Positions 1-12,345 of a stretch of 64,000 nt of DNA are shown piece by piece (position 1 is the stretch's first letter; each line of letters begins with the position of its first letter). Location of the stretch: positions 210,223,190-210,287,189 of the forward strand of contig NC_081409.1 of the NCBI RefSeq assembly GCF_030272615.1, written 5' to 3'. The notes under the pieces were generated by a model. It was not told the origin of the DNA and made no database searches. It was given only the letters and a program-made list of their open reading frames with translations. The position numbers and the translations under genes were made by a program. This stretch comes from Cryptomeria japonica. Lineage: Eukaryota; Streptophyta; Pinopsida; Cupressales; Cupressaceae.

Positions 1-665
1 TCTTTAAAATATAAAATTACTTTACTGAATAACACATATTATTATTGATAAAATCTTTTCACTATTTAGTTTGACTACAAAATAGGAAATAGTGGAGCCA
101 CTTGGTTTATGTCACTTTATTAAAAAAATTGAAATGAATTAATTGTGTTTAGTTGATATTAAATGATCTAATGATAGAGAGGAATTAAAGTATGATGAAT
201 AGTTTTTATATATTTTTTTTTAATTTTTTAAAAATATATATAAAAAATTATCTCTGATTTACATTTTTTTCACTTGTCTTTCTGTGCACATTTTTTATGT
301 TCTCTACTCTAATATGAAATGATCATAAAGAAGATCGATAATATATATTATAACAATGTTAGAATCTTTTCACTATTTAATTTGACTGCAAAACATGCGA
401 TGGTGGAGCCAATTAATTTTGTATCATGTTTAATTTTATTCAATGAAATGACTTCATTTTGTTTAGTTAGTATCAAATGAACTAATGATAGAAGAGAATT
501 AAAATAAGTTGAATGGTTTTTGTATCTATATTTTTGTTGGCAAAACTATTTTAAAATCTAAAATAATTTTATTTATGATTTCCAATTTTCTCACTTATTT
601 TTCAATCCATGTGCTCAAAGTATCTACTTTTAAATGAACTAACATTAAAGAAGAATTAATGTTAA
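1..665. repeat. Diverged tandem duplication, 311-bp period
   Basis: Two successive stretches share the same landmarks in the same order: AATCTTTTCACTATTTA at 52 and 363, then a GTGGAGCCA block, then TGTTTAGTTAGTAT-like text, then a TCACTTRTYTTTC block. The spacing of the first landmark is 311 bases. The copies differ by many substitutions and small indels, so the duplication is old. No coding potential is visible. Confidence 0.6.
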
Positions 666-2300
666 ATGTTTGGATTTTCTATGATCTATTTATTTTTATT
701 ATTAGGAGGAACCACAATGCATATGAATTAAGTGGAATCGGAAATCATCATTGTTTATGGAACTTGATTGAATATAAAGAATATTTGAGATTATTTACCT
801 TCATATTTATGTATATCATTGTTCGAAGTAAGTAAAAGGGAAAGGATATTTAGTAGCATTATTTTTCAAGTGTCTATGATCAAATTGGTAAGAGTATCAT
901 ATGAGATAAAGTGAAATCAATTTTTTACATTGAAACATACAATTTTTCTAATTATAATTTGTTGGAAAACTATAAGTAATTCAAAAATAAAAGATTATTT
1001 GATATGAAGATTTTTTTTAATTTGAATTGTATTTTTTACATTCCATGTTTAGATGATGAAAAAAATAATGATACAATTTATATTTTTTAAATTTTTGGTT
1101 CTTTAATCAAATATTAGGGAGGATGATTTCTTGAAGAAATATTTGACTATTTTTTAAGGCTATTTTGGTATCTATTCTCTATTTTTCTCCTTTGATACTT
1201 TTTAAATATATGAAACCAAATATTTTGTTGCATCTTATCCATATAGATTTATATCCTTTTGAACATTAGAACAAAGTTACAGAGTAACTCTCAATGAAAA
1301 GGAGTTAATCATTTTCTTATTATTATATATGGTTAGGGGTGTTCCTATTTTAGTACATATTTATAGGAAAAATATTGTTTCTTTTATCTTCAAAATTTAT
1401 CTTGATAGTTTTCAACATTGGAAAAATAAGTTATATATAAGAAAATCTCCCTCTTTAGATTGTTGTCATTACTTAAGGAAAATCTATTTAGCCCATCAAA
1501 TAGAATTCTTAACAGATAGATTCAATTACAAATTTATAATCCATAGATATAAATCACATGCTAAGTCATTCCAAAGTAATTAAAAAAGAAACAATTTTTT
1601 TTATTTATATTCCTAGTAAGAATGATCTCAAAAGAATACAGTTCATAGTTTTTCACTTGAAATTCTCATGTTTGATATTCAAAATCTTTGAGATCTCTTA
1701 GAAAAAAACCTACTAGGATAGTCATATCAGGTTGTGATCAAGGTGGCTTGTTAATATATAGTTTATAAGAACCATTTTAACATTGTCCTTAATCGAACTA
1801 TATTTTTAAATAGATTTTTTACTTTTCGATCCATAAATTGCTATGGGGGTAGAATAATTAGAAAATATATTCCATCATTTTAGAAATAAATTATGCAACC
1901 ATTTGATCAGCTATTAATGTCTTATGTTGGGTTAGAAAGCATAGGCCCTCAAAGCCATCAAAAGCATGCTCAATTGAGTGAAGGATAGAATATGATTTGA
2001 ATGAGAAATATAGAAGTTTTTTTTTTTATATTATTTTTTTAATGTCACCTGAAAACAAGGAGATCACTTGCTTAGAATCCTCACATAGACATTCTTTGGT
2101 GATGTCAAAGATCCGAAGTGTGTACCTATAATGTGGTTGCAACTTGCATATTAAATTGGTTAATCACAACAAAGACCATTTATTTCATTCAATCACAAAC
2201 ACAATGTCCAATTGCTAGAATTCCCCACTATTTTATACTGAGAACTAGGATGAAGTTTTCCAAAAAAAACTCCATTATTTTACCATAAAAAATGTTGTCA
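666..2300. other. AT-rich intergenic sequence, nothing recognised
   Basis: No coding region, RNA gene or clear repeat could be supported. The single open frame at 1329-1583 has no recognisable motif and a composition expected of random AT-rich DNA. The stretch ends at the target duplication of the LINE at 2311. Confidence 0.5.
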
Positions 2301-2571
2301 ACACACTATTTTTTTTTTATATTGCATATAAGGGGAAAAAAACTGTTACAAAAGCTAGGAACAAAATGGTCAGAGATATGTATACATCGACTGCAAATCC
2401 AGTAACAAACTACCTACATCCTAATTTGAAACTAGGACGCAGATATAGAAGACTACTTCGGACTATATACAAAAAATTCACAAAGTTATGCATATATGAC
2501 TAGAATACATATGTTTCAATAAAAAATTTACAAAATGCTCATGTTTGAAGTACTGAATTGCTAAGGCCAGA

Positions 2572-2880
2572 TCACATCAGCATCTGCTCTTGACCTGTTT
2601 CCATCCAGGTCATCCACCCTAGGGGACCCTCCATCCACACAACTTGTTTGCCTTCAAGTAATTGTGAGAGCATCTGAATCTGGTCTTTAACTAGATCTCT
2701 GACTTTGGCAACCTCTAGTCCAAGGCTCTCCATTGCTAGATCAACATCTTGTTTTCCTCTTGCTGCCTGCCTCCATTTGTATCCATTCTCCATCTCATGA
2801 AGGTACATCTTTGCATTTCCATCCTTAATGAATCTAAGGAATTTGTGCTTCTCAATATTCATTGTCATAGAGACCTGCAA
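2572..2880 (-). pseudogene. LINE ORF2 C-terminal extension, unknown domain
   Basis: A 102-residue open frame after the zf-RVT domain, close to the LINE 3' end. It is charged and probably helical (IEKHKFLRFIKDGNAKMYLHE, then a stretch rich in Glu, Leu and Lys) and ends in a Met- and Trp-rich tail. I do not recognise it. It is not RNase H, which many plant LINEs carry here. Its position suggests an extension of ORF2 or a small separate frame. Confidence 0.4.
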
Positions 2881-2964
2881 AAAACTGCGGTGTAGGGTGA
2901 GTCCACGAAATGACTCAGTAAGGGCCCTAACTATACCTTGGAATTTGTATTCATTTCTGATTTT

Positions 2965-3297
2965 CTATATATACCATAAAATTTCAATGGAAAGAATATA
3001 CCAAAATAAGTTAGTATCCTTTTTCAAACCCTTAATATACCCAATTAAAACATCGAGCACAGTAAACTGGTTAGGAATAGAAATACCAAATAACAACCAA
3101 ATTTCTCTAGCTATACTACATTTAAAGAAAATGTGCCTAATAGACTCAGGAACCTTGCACACATTACAAATATCACAATTATTATGATCTTTTATGAAAG
3201 GCATCTTATTTATTATCATCAGTGATTTAAAGCATTTTTCCTTGGGCATAATAGGACTACTCCATAGTCGTGAAAATACCTTCTGCCACTGTTTCAC
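2965..3297 (-). pseudogene. LINE ORF2, zf-RVT zinc-binding domain
   Basis: A 110-residue open stretch with the classic C-terminal zinc-binding module of plant LINE reverse transcriptases: a W-x-LW-S start, a helical segment, then CDICNVCKVPESIRHIFFKC followed by REIWLLF. The CX2CX3C...HxxxxC spacing is intact. It lies about 900 bases past the last readable RT motif, as expected with the connecting segment (about 3300-4200) frameshifted. Confidence 0.8.
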
Positions 3298-4204
3298 TGA
3301 AAATTCAGCAAACTAGAGCTTTTTAACATATAGTATAATGGATTCATCATAAGTTAGAGTATTATAAATATTAATATCTTTGATATTGGACATAGGGATA
3401 GTATTATTCCACATAAAATCCTTACAATTTTCATTACTACTCTTGCAATTCTTGGTCAACTAAAGGTTTGTGCATCCTTTTTTCATCATGTTATAGGTTC
3501 GCTTATGGGAATCTTGCAACTCAAATCTACCTTAAGGGTTTCCCAACTAAGCAGCCTGTCATCCTCAATAATATCTCTAAAGAAGAAAATGCCTTTAGCG
3601 GCCTAGGATTTAGCAAAGTACCCTTGCGTAAGAGCAAGAGGTCTAGAAGAGTGAAGGAGGTTCGACCAAATGGATCTATCCCCATGAATGAAGTCATTGT
3701 TTCTGACCCTATTATTGTTGATGAAAGGTCTAATAGTTTCCCAGGCTTTCCAAATAGACTTAAAGACACTCGAGCCCTGCACTGAGACTTCAAAGTCTCC
3801 AGCCACTAGGTCACAAAGGTACGGATTTCCAAGATCTGGCCTTTTTAGGGACAACTCTCAGGATGTTGTTTCTTACCAAAAATTTTCATGGTTCATTACC
3901 ATCAAATGCCTGAAAGATTCATTTTTCTACAAGTGCAGTCCCTTGAATTCTCAAATATTTTAACCGAAATCCTCCCAGACTCTTTTCTATGTGGCACCAC
4001 TCCCATTTAACAGAGTGAATCTTTTTATTTCCCTTTCAGACCATAGTAAATTCCTAATGGCTTTTTGTATTTCTAGGATTTGATAGTTGGAGAACATCCA
4101 CACCGAGGAGTAATAGATGTTGTAGGAAGATAAAAAATTTTGGCACATCTACACTCTTCTGGTGAGCAAAAGATACCTATTATTCTACTTATTGAGCTTC
4201 TTGT

Positions 4205-5791
4205 CTATCTTGCTTCTAACCCATAACCACATTTGTTTGAGAGATGGTGAGATGGCAAAAGGAATTCCCAAATATCTGACAATCTTGTTAGGTCCCCCCA
4301 TTGGACCCCAAACTGTTGCAACCACTCTGGAGGTTGTTCCTTCCAACCAAGCATGGTGGATTTGACCTGAGATATTTTAGCTCCTGAAATCTCTCCTAAA
4401 AACTTAATTTTGCACTCCAATGCCTCCACATTTGTTTTAGTGAGTTCGATAAAGAGTGTAGTGTCATCAACAAACTGTGCATTAATCATCTCAGATCCTT
4501 TAGGAAGTTTAACACCTTCTACTTTAAGGGAGATGGTAAAATCTCTTAGGATATAGTAAAGGGCATCTGAAGCAATAACAAAGAGAGCAGGGGCTAGAGG
4601 GCAACCTTGTCTAATAGACCTGCTGAGTTTGATAATCTAAGAGAGGGAACCATTAATTTTCACCTGGGTCGATCCATCTTTGAGGAGAATCTTCACCCAT
4701 TTACAGAATTCCACTGGAAAACCAAAGGCTTCTAACATCATCAGAATGAACTCCCATTCCACCCTATTATATGCCTTCTCAAAGTCTAGAAGGAACATGA
4801 CCGCATTTTGACCTGATATCTTTACCCAGTCCATAGCCTCCCAACTGGTGATTAAATTTTCAAGGATGAATCTTCCCTTAATGAACCCTATTTGTGTGGG
4901 ACAAATGAACTTAGGCAGTAAATTTTCTAACCTAATAGCAAGAGTTTTAGCCAGTATTTTATAGGAAACATTGAGGAGCGTTATTGGTCTCCAATTTTTA
5001 ATAAGAGACTTGACCCCTTCTTTGGGTAACAACGTAATAGTCCCTTTACTGAGAAGTTCACCTAGGGAACCAGTCTCAAAGGCCTCTGAATAAAGTTCAT
5101 GAAGGTCTTGACAAATCCACTCCTCATTAGCTTTATAAAATTTAACAGGCAGACTATCCAGGCCCGGAGTTTTGTCATTGCTCAGGTTTCTAATAGCAAC
5201 TTTCAACTCTTCCATCGAGATAGAACCCCTCAACACTTGAGCATCCTCTATGGAAATCTTAGTGTGAATAATAGCTCTGCACTTCTCTCTAGCTCCCCGA
5301 GAATTAATGGAATCTTCTGAGGAGAAGAGGCCTATATAATACTGATAAAAAGCCTCCTTAATATCATCTAGTGCCGCAACCTCTTTATTATCCATCCAAA
5401 TCCTATTAATTTTATCTCTAAATTGATTTTGCTTCAACATATTGAAGAAGAATTTAGATCCTTTGTCACCGAATTGCATCCATTGAGTTCGAGCCCTGAT
5501 CATAGCCCCTCTAATCTTATATTGTTGGTGCTTCCTCAAAGTATCCCTTACCTGGGCTACTTTGTATGAAAGTTCTACTCTGTTAGGACTATCTTGGATC
5601 TCTGCCTCACATTGGTGTACTTCATCAGAAAGCAATTTCTCCTTCCACCTATAGTCTTTAGCTTTCTTTTGCCCTATAGTTTGCAGAAGTGCCTGCCAGC
5701 TTTTGACATTTTGGTTCCATCTACTTATGTTAGAACTCAACTCTTTATTGCCTTTGTTGAACAATCTAAAAATTTGTAATGCTATCAACAC
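4205..5791 (-). pseudogene. LINE ORF2, reverse transcriptase domain
   Basis: Open from 5791 to 4637 (384 residues), then interrupted by an in-frame TAG. RT motifs appear in order: NDKTPGLDSLPVKFYKA, NWRPITLLNVSYKILAK, QIGFIKGRFI and LLDFEKAYNRVEWEFI. After the stop the same frame continues with IRQGCPLAPALF and then QFVDDTTLFI, which is the catalytic box as FVDD instead of the usual YADD or FADD. At about 4250 the frame shifts again before the thumb region. The first catalytic Asp (LDFEKAY) and the DD pair are retained, so the disabling lesions are the stop and the frameshifts and not active-site loss. Confidence 0.9.
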
Positions 5792-5799
5792 ATTCGGTT

Positions 5800-6620
5800 C
5801 CTTTAGTAAATTGGTGTTTAGGAAGAATTTATCTCATTCATTTCCTTGCCTCTCTGATGAGTCTCTGACTCTAATCTGAGAGATGACCGGGTGATGGTCC
5901 AAGAGTGAGGTCGGCCAAACTATCACAATGTTACCCTTCTTATCTGGTTCAAAGGAGAATTGCTCTTTGTCAATGTAGAACCTGTCCAGCCTATAGTAGA
6001 TTCTATGTTTCCCTCTCTAATAGCTGCACCATGTGAACCAAATTCTTGTGGCATCCTTCTTATTACTTTGTAGGGGGTCAAAAAGTTTTTTACGACTCTT
6101 CATTCTCTCCCAATGTAGTTTCTCTGATCCTTTCTACTCCATAGGAGCACCACCAAATTTATCCTCATGACCTTCAATCATATTGAAATCTCCCCCAATT
6201 ATCCATGGTATATCAGGGAGGGATGCAAATCCAATCCCACAAAGCGGTCCTTTCCCTGTAATTATTGGCAGCATAGATTGAGCATATGTCGATGATGGTT
6301 TTGTTAATGTCCAAAGAGGCCCAAACCGCTCTGTTACACGATGAGCATCCTTAGTCTACTATATGATCCTTAAATTTGGGGTTAATGAGTATCCCAACTC
6401 CTCCTCTACCTTTATCATGATGTGAACAAGCCTTCATAGAGTCTTTCCAGATAAACTCTAAATTGACTTCCAACGTAAACTTAACTGCTTTGAGTTCTTG
6501 TAACATGACAACATTCGCATCCTTATGCTGATTGACAAACTTCCTGACTATCTGCTTCCTGTCTGGTGACTCCAGACCCCTAATATTCCATGAGATGCAC
6601 TTCATCATGACAAAATGCAA
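5800..6620 (-). pseudogene. LINE ORF2, APE-type endonuclease domain
   Basis: Nicks target DNA to prime reverse transcription. ORF2 seems to start near 6606-6620 with an MMKCISWNIRGL segment; WNIRGL is the usual N-terminal motif. VVMLQELKA carries the catalytic Glu, and GRGGVGILI follows. The frame is lost near 6351. Downstream, other frames still show IIGGDFNMIEG (about 6215-6180), with the catalytic Asp and Asn, and LLDHHPVIS (about 5905-5880), matching the SDHxP catalytic motif with Ser replaced by Leu. The domain is therefore complete in outline but split by frameshifts. Confidence 0.8.
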
Positions 6621-6625
6621 ATTCT

Positions 6626-8517
6626 TTACTCTTTAGGGGCCTTAAACTTGTTAAAGCACCTAAGGAGCTCTTTCTTTTCTTCATTATTCCTTCTCTTAGT
6701 TGAGCCCTTGTTCTTTGATCCCAGCGGTCTACCTCTTCTTATTCTAGGTAGAGCCTCAAGATTCTCACTATTTGTCATCCATTCCCCTTCTTCCCCTATG
6801 TAGTCATCATTCTGAGATTCTTCCTCTAGCTCAAGGGCCTTATTGATGACACACTGACTGGGAGCCTCACCACTTTCAAAATAGGGTTTGAGTGCCTTCA
6901 AGCTACTGGAATAGTCTAGGGTTTCTACCTCACATGCTAGGTTTTTCGCATCACAAGATTTAGGGTCAGCAACAATGACCTCAATTACACAGTTGTCCTC
7001 AATTTCTACAAACTTATTAGGAGGAAGAGCAGCGACCGTATCAAGAGTGAATTATGTAGGAGAGGGAGAGTCCTCTGTAGTGTCCGAGACACATGTTGAG
7101 GCAATATCAAAGGAGACATCCATGTCTGCTGAGTTCTTGTGAGAAGCTTCTGAACTCACAATCCCACCAAGACTCCCTCCCTTACCCAACTCATTGCTAA
7201 CACCATCTCTCCCTTCAAAACTCTTATTAACAAGCTTATCTAGGCCAGAGGCTAAAATCAAGAATCTCAATTCTGGGGGAATCTCTTGCACAACACCATC
7301 CATAGGCAATGTCAAGTTATTCTCCATAGAGAATTTATCCTTACTAAACTTCAAATTATTAGGGTTATTCACTTTGATCTTCTCTAGAGCCAACTGTTGG
7401 GCATTTTTTCTTCTCCTTTTCCTAGGGTTTTTTCCAACCACTTGAAAACCATCCTATGGATCTTCACCCATCAGTTTTAGGGCATCCAATATAGCAAAAT
7501 GATTTGTGGAGACAATACTGGAGATTCCAGAGTTAGCATTTTTACCAGACTTCGTGGTTTTATTGTTTTCTCCATTTATAACACTATTGATTTTTTTACT
7601 AATGGAAATTAGATTGTCTATGATTGGGACATGATTTTCGTGAATAGGAGGCGGGTTGCTTGGTTCACTGTGGGGTTTCTTCATGCTCTTGTATCGATTA
7701 ACAATGGGGCAATTCTTCCAGATATGGCCCTCTTTTCTGCAGAGAAGCATGCATTAATCCCTCTGAGGATTTCAATAGGGCAAGAAATAAGTTCAGTTCC
7801 TAGATCAATGTTTACCGAATTGGGGAGGTCACGGCCAAGGTTGATCAAAATCAGAACCCTAGTGTCTAGATGAGGAATAAGAGAGGTTGAGTTATCCACC
7901 TGGATAGTCTTGCCAATCGGTTCAATTATTTGTGGTATAAATCTCCATAACAATGGAGGAACATTTTTAACCAATATCCATCTAGGGCACGAAAGTGCCA
8001 AAATTTCCTCATTGACCACTTCAGGCGACCAGTCTAGGGCACGGAAGGTGCATTTTCCCACAATCCAATATTGTTTATTAAGAACTTCCTTTTGCATTTT
8101 ATGATCTTTAAAGAAGATTAAAAATAAACCTTTTTGAATTAGTCTACAGAATGAAACAAGATATCCTAATTTAGTATTCCAAACATTTCTGAACCAATCA
8201 TCAAGAAATTTTCGTGCTGGACATTTATCGACATCAACAGCCGCAAAGAAAATAGCTGTATCTTTTAACCTATCCTTTTCCATATTAATTTCATTTCACA
8301 TTAACTCATTGGGGGAAATGGACATGGATCCCAGTGCATAGTTAAGGCCCTCACCTTCTCCATGGGCACTGCCATTATCACTAGACACAAACCTAGCACC
8401 CTCTACGATGAAGAATGGCAATTGATGAACAACGTCCTTGAAGGTTTTTTTTCTTACTTCATCTGCTTTCGCTTTGTCAATTGGTTTTTTGGAGCTTCCA
8501 GATGAGCCTTCCATCAA
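6626..8517 (-). pseudogene. LINE ORF1, DUF4283-type protein with zinc knuckle and AT-hook-like tail
   Basis: Encodes the RNA-binding partner of the LINE ribonucleoprotein. From the start at 8517 the N-terminal 73 residues are polar and end in a stop at about 8296. The DUF4283-type core follows at 8283-7681, with SCPRWILVKNVPPLLWR and LDTRVLILINLG as its recognisable parts. At about 7750 the frame changes inside a CCHC knuckle: one frame gives INAC and the other LCRKEGHIWKNC, so a single-base loss has split CX2CX4HX4C. A basic segment, GKNPRKRRRKNAQQ, lies at 7441-7390. The tail at 6901-6626 contains RRGRPLGSKNKGSTKRR, an AT-hook-like signature common at the end of plant LINE ORF1. The stop at 6626 lies just upstream of the ORF2 start. 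At least one stop and two frame changes make it non-functional. Confidence 0.8.
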
Positions 8518-8774
8518 GGCACATTAACTACTCCCACAAAAAGGAATGAGGCCAACGACGGAGGACAAGGAGTAATAACACCTGCATGCAAAACAAGGAA
8601 TGGAGAGAAGCAAAGAGGCCACAACAAAAAAGGACACTTACCTATATGGAGGAGGACGAATGGACTCCCCTACATCAACGGCTATGACCCTTGCAGCTTC
8701 GTGCCACCCCTGACTACAAGCCCTACTTGTAGGCGGCATTGCAGAGCGACTTCAAATCTCCTCGACACACTATT

Positions 8775-9886
8775 ATTGATAAACTTCCTTATTATATTAT
8801 TGATATATCCTATACTATTTTAAAAAATCATCTATGTTGGGTAGAGGAATTCACATCATCACAAGGGTAAGAGATATAATAATCTTTGCATACTTTGATT
8901 ATAGTTTGGTAGATAATACAAAATATATCACCATTTTAGAATCAAGTGCAATGGATCATGGAGCTAGCAGCATTTTATAAAGTTAATCTGTTCAATTTTT
9001 TTAAAAGTTTTATTTTAACTATTTTTAAATATAATATATGATGATAAATTCTTAAGGAAACGTTTTGTTTTTTTATAGAAAAAGAAATTATATTGTAATA
9101 AATAAGGAACATTTTTATATAATCATAAATATTCATTTTGGAAATTCATGATTAATAATTAAAATAATTTGTGTCATTCACCTTTTTTTGTTCTATATTT
9201 TCATGTTTAAAGTTGCGAGATGGCCTAGGTGGAGGCAGATGAATAAAAATTATTTAGCGATGTTATCTTCGTAATTGACACACACTATCATTTGAATAAT
9301 TTTTATTTTCATTGTAGTTACACCACAAACTATTTAATGTTTTCTTGTATACCATTGTTTCAACTACAATTGACTGAAGCAAATCTAGTCATGGCTCCCA
9401 TCAATATACAAAAACAAAATTAAAGAAGAATTACTTTTTTTATTCTAATATATTTCACAAGTTGAAAAAGATTATTATAATTGATTAATCTTCAAAGTGG
9501 CTTCAATTTAGATTTTTGATTATGTTAGTAGGGAGAAGGCCATGAATCCTACATAACAATAAAATTAGAGAGTAGCAACATAAGATTTGGCATCACACAG
9601 CCAGCCAAGGAAACACACCATCCACTCTAAAAAATAGTCAAAAATCATCATGTCCTTGTAACTAAACATACTATTATGAGCTAATCACCATCTACCTAAC
9701 ATAGTACTAGTAGTAAGACAATATAAAGAGTTAACAAACTTAACTGAGTATCCAATAGTAATAAGAGTTTGATGTTTATGGCACGCAGGACTATTCCTTT
9801 CATAATAATTAAGATACCTACTACTAACTATAACAGAGATCATGCAAAAAAAAAGGCAAAAACTAGACTTCTTAATCATTCTTTAA
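8775..9886. other. AT-rich intergenic sequence, nothing recognised
   Basis: Lies between the LINE and the left end of the large DNA transposon. No motif-bearing open frame, RNA gene or repeat boundary was found. Short open frames near 9685-9960 have no recognisable content, and one of them runs across the transposon terminus, so they are unlikely to be genes. Confidence 0.5.
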
Positions 9887-9890
9887 CCAT

Positions 9891-9948
9891 GGGTAAGTGC
9901 ACAAAGATGGTAGTCAAAAAGGGGGGTCTAAGTGGACACTTTTTTTCT
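9891..9948 (+). repeat. Left terminal inverted repeat of the large transposon
   Basis: Starts GGGTAAGTGCAC directly after CCAT. The first 26 bases pair with the right end (mismatches at positions 6, 20 and 22). The left copy has about 10 extra bases (GGGGGGTCTA) before a shared GTGGACAC. Confidence 0.85.
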
Positions 9949-10747
9949 AAAATCAGGTGAACCTGAACTTGGAGGAAAAATTTGAAAGTCATACACTCAA
10001 GATATGTAGATAATCAAAGAACAAATATTGTATTACTCTGAATCTAGTTTCCAAACTACTAAACTTTTTCAAAATTGGATAAGATTAAGGGGGTCAAATC
10101 CTTCGTGCATGAAAAACAGACCCTGATTTTTTCAAAAAAACATAACATAGTGTCTGACATTCGCATCAAAAAATTCATAATTAGATTTAGTATTTTGAAA
10201 AATCCTTTGACAGAAAGACAGTTAAGAGTGAACACTAGAAGATGTGTATTTTTTTGTGATTTTTTGTTGAGTATTTTTTTTTTAATGATTTTTTCAATCG
10301 AGCACATCCTAAAAATTAGGTACATGTTCAAGCGTGAAGCATAAGTTGCACTAAACAAATTGAAAATACAATTTTTTTAAAAAAAATTGTAAAGAATCAA
10401 GTGCACTACAATAATATATAAAGTTTTTTAAATTTGGATATGTATATCAAAATTTATCAAAAACATGGTGCATCTATGTCTGTGAGAACTATGGAGACAC
10501 TGGTAAAAGAAATTCAATAATAATGTTATTGTTGTTCAAATTTTTAAAAAATTATATGGTTAGAAAGCTCATAAGATAGGTGAAAATATGGTGGCAAATC
10601 TAGAAATACCCACTTTATGAAGTGTAAACCTGATGATGACAAAGTTGATAAAATAAAACATGTCAAAAATGAGGGAAATGGAGTGAAATCAAACTTCCAA
10701 ATTGTAGCTTTGTCATCCAGGCCTATTTCCAAGCCTAAACAGTCAAA

Positions 10748-10866
10748 AGCGCGTACGGGGGTACTTATGTTGTAAGTATCGCATATGCGCTATGTTTACT
10801 ATAAGCAGCGCATACGCGCTATGTTTACTATAAACAATGCATATGCGCTATGTTTACTATAAGTTT
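10748..10866 (+). repeat. Left subterminal array of a 29-bp palindromic repeat
   Basis: Four units begin at 10748, 10778, 10807 and 10836 (spacing 30, 29, 29). Each has a 14-bp near-palindromic head of the type AGCGCATATGCGCT and a 15-bp spacer, ATGTTTACTATAAGC or a variant. The CpG-rich head stands out in this AT-rich DNA. Palindromic subterminal arrays are typical transposase-binding sites in other superfamilies; that role here is inference. Confidence 0.8.
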
Positions 10867-11041
10867 GTTTAAATTATGTTTATCATGTATGCTCTCCTAA
10901 GAAAATTGACTGATGGATTTGTGTGTGTGTATTGAATAGGAGGAAGAAGGGTTTGAAATTGAACCACAGGTGCATTACCATAACAAACAAGAAAACCTGC
11001 AGCAATATTCTTCTCGAATGTTTTTGTAATGAGCAAAGCAG

Positions 11042-11371
11042 ATGTGGAAAATAGTGTCAACAAAGAAAAATGATGAGTCAGAGTACCTACATTATGTTTT
11101 TCAGAAGGAAATAACTGCTAGGAAGAGAAAGAGGGAGAGTAACACATATGATGTCCTGGAGAATGATAGTGGTGGGTATGTGAGAGTTCCCATGTTGTTA
11201 CACAATGCTTGTCACCTAAAGAAATTAAAGTTTGTTGTAAGCATGGTAGTGGTAGTATATGATGATCATCACTTGTCAAAAGGCTTGGAAGGGTACATAC
11301 CCATGAAAGAAATCAAGTGTGTAATTCCTATAGTCACAATCGAGATCAGTCCTATAACCTTGCAAATTTAA
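11042..11371 (+). CDS. Possible small open frame inside the transposon, unknown
   Basis: A 109-residue open frame between the left subterminal array and the polypyrimidine tract. The N-terminal half is basic (ITARKRKRESNTYDVLEN) and the C-terminal half hydrophobic. I do not recognise the protein, and no intron signals or paralogue support it. It may be a remnant exon of either transposon gene, or chance. Confidence 0.2.
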   Translation: MWKIVSTKKNDESEYLHYVFQKEITARKRKRESNTYDVLENDSGGYVRVPMLLHNACHLKKLKFVVSMVVVVYDDHHLSKGLEGYIPMKEIKCVIPIVTIEISPITLQI

Positions 11372-11587
11372 TAGAATCATATGTTTTAGAAAGGCAGTAC
11401 TCTTAGGGTTAGGTCAAGCTCTTACACTTGCTTTTTAGTGAAGCCTCGTTGTTTTTTCTCTTGGAGTATCTCTTATGCTGGCAATGGTCTAACATAGCTA
11501 TATCAAAACTAAAATACTAATGTTCTATTGTATGATGTTCTATTCATAACTTTAAATAATATATCATTTTATTAGCCCACCATATGA

Positions 11588-11776
11588 CCCCTCCCCCCTC
11601 CTTCTCTCTCCCTCCCCCCTACTCTCCCCCCCCCTCTCTCTCTCTCTCTCTCTTCCTCTTCCTCTCCCTCTCCCTCTCTCCCTCTCTCTCCCTCCCTCTA
11701 CCTCTCTCCCTCTCTCTACCTTCCCTCTCTCTTCCTCTCCCTCTCCCTCTCTCCCTCTCTCTCTCCCTCCCTCTAC

Positions 11777-11837
<61 letters not shown>

Positions 11838-11881
11838 CCCTCCTTCTTCTCTCCCTCTCTCCCTCCTTCCATCTTCCATCT

Positions 11882-11949
<68 letters not shown>

Positions 11950-12012
11950 TCTCACTCCACCCTCCTTCTTCTCTCCCTCTCTCCCTCCTTCCATCTTCCA
12001 TCTCCCTCTCTC

Positions 12013-12090
<78 letters not shown>

Positions 12091-12146
12091 CCTCCCTTCC
12101 CTCTCCTCTCTCTCCCTCTCTCTCCCTCTCTCTACCTTCCCTCCCT

Positions 12147-12238
<92 letters not shown>

Positions 12239-12318
12239 TCTACCTCTCTCCCTCTCTCTACTTTCCCTCCCTCCCCCTCTCCCTCTCTCTTCCTCTCTCT
12301 CTCTCTCCCTCCATCCCT
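11588..12318 (+). repeat. 730-bp polypyrimidine (CT)n compound microsatellite
   Basis: Almost pure C and T on the plus strand, mostly (CT)n with CCCT, CCTT and CTAC interruptions. Part of it is internally duplicated: a CCACCCTCCTTCTTCTC block recurs at about 11835 and 11957, roughly 122 bases apart. The long Ser/Leu/Pro and Arg/Glu frames across it are artefacts of the repeat. Its mirror-like purine/pyrimidine asymmetry is of the sort that can form triplex DNA. Confidence 0.97.
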
Positions 12319-12345
12319 TTTCATTCACATTTTTTCTACTACAAA

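Larger units (their letters stand above)
2311..8764 (-). mobile_element. Full-length degraded LINE (non-LTR retrotransposon)
   Basis: A 6.45-kb minus-strand LINE flanked by a 10-bp direct repeat, ACACACTATT, at 2301-2310 and 8765-8774. A run of T starts just inside the low-coordinate flank, which is the poly(A) tail read on the plus strand. Reading 8764 to 2311, the order is: GC-richer 5' UTR, ORF1 (nucleic-acid-binding protein), ORF2 with APE-type endonuclease, reverse transcriptase and C-terminal zinc-binding domain, then 3' UTR. This is the standard layout of plant L1-type elements, and the length is full. Both ORFs are broken by frameshifts and stops, so the copy is dead. The 5' end is present, which is uncommon because most LINE copies are 5'-truncated. 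Confidence 0.9.

Noticed and set aside
3468-3963. Plus-strand frames over the LINE
   Set aside because: They are antisense shadows of the minus-strand ORF2 segment between RT and zf-RVT.
10059-10358. Overlapping open frames on both strands inside the left transposon arm
   Set aside because: Low-complexity AT-rich translation, no motifs, and equal length on both strands suggests chance.
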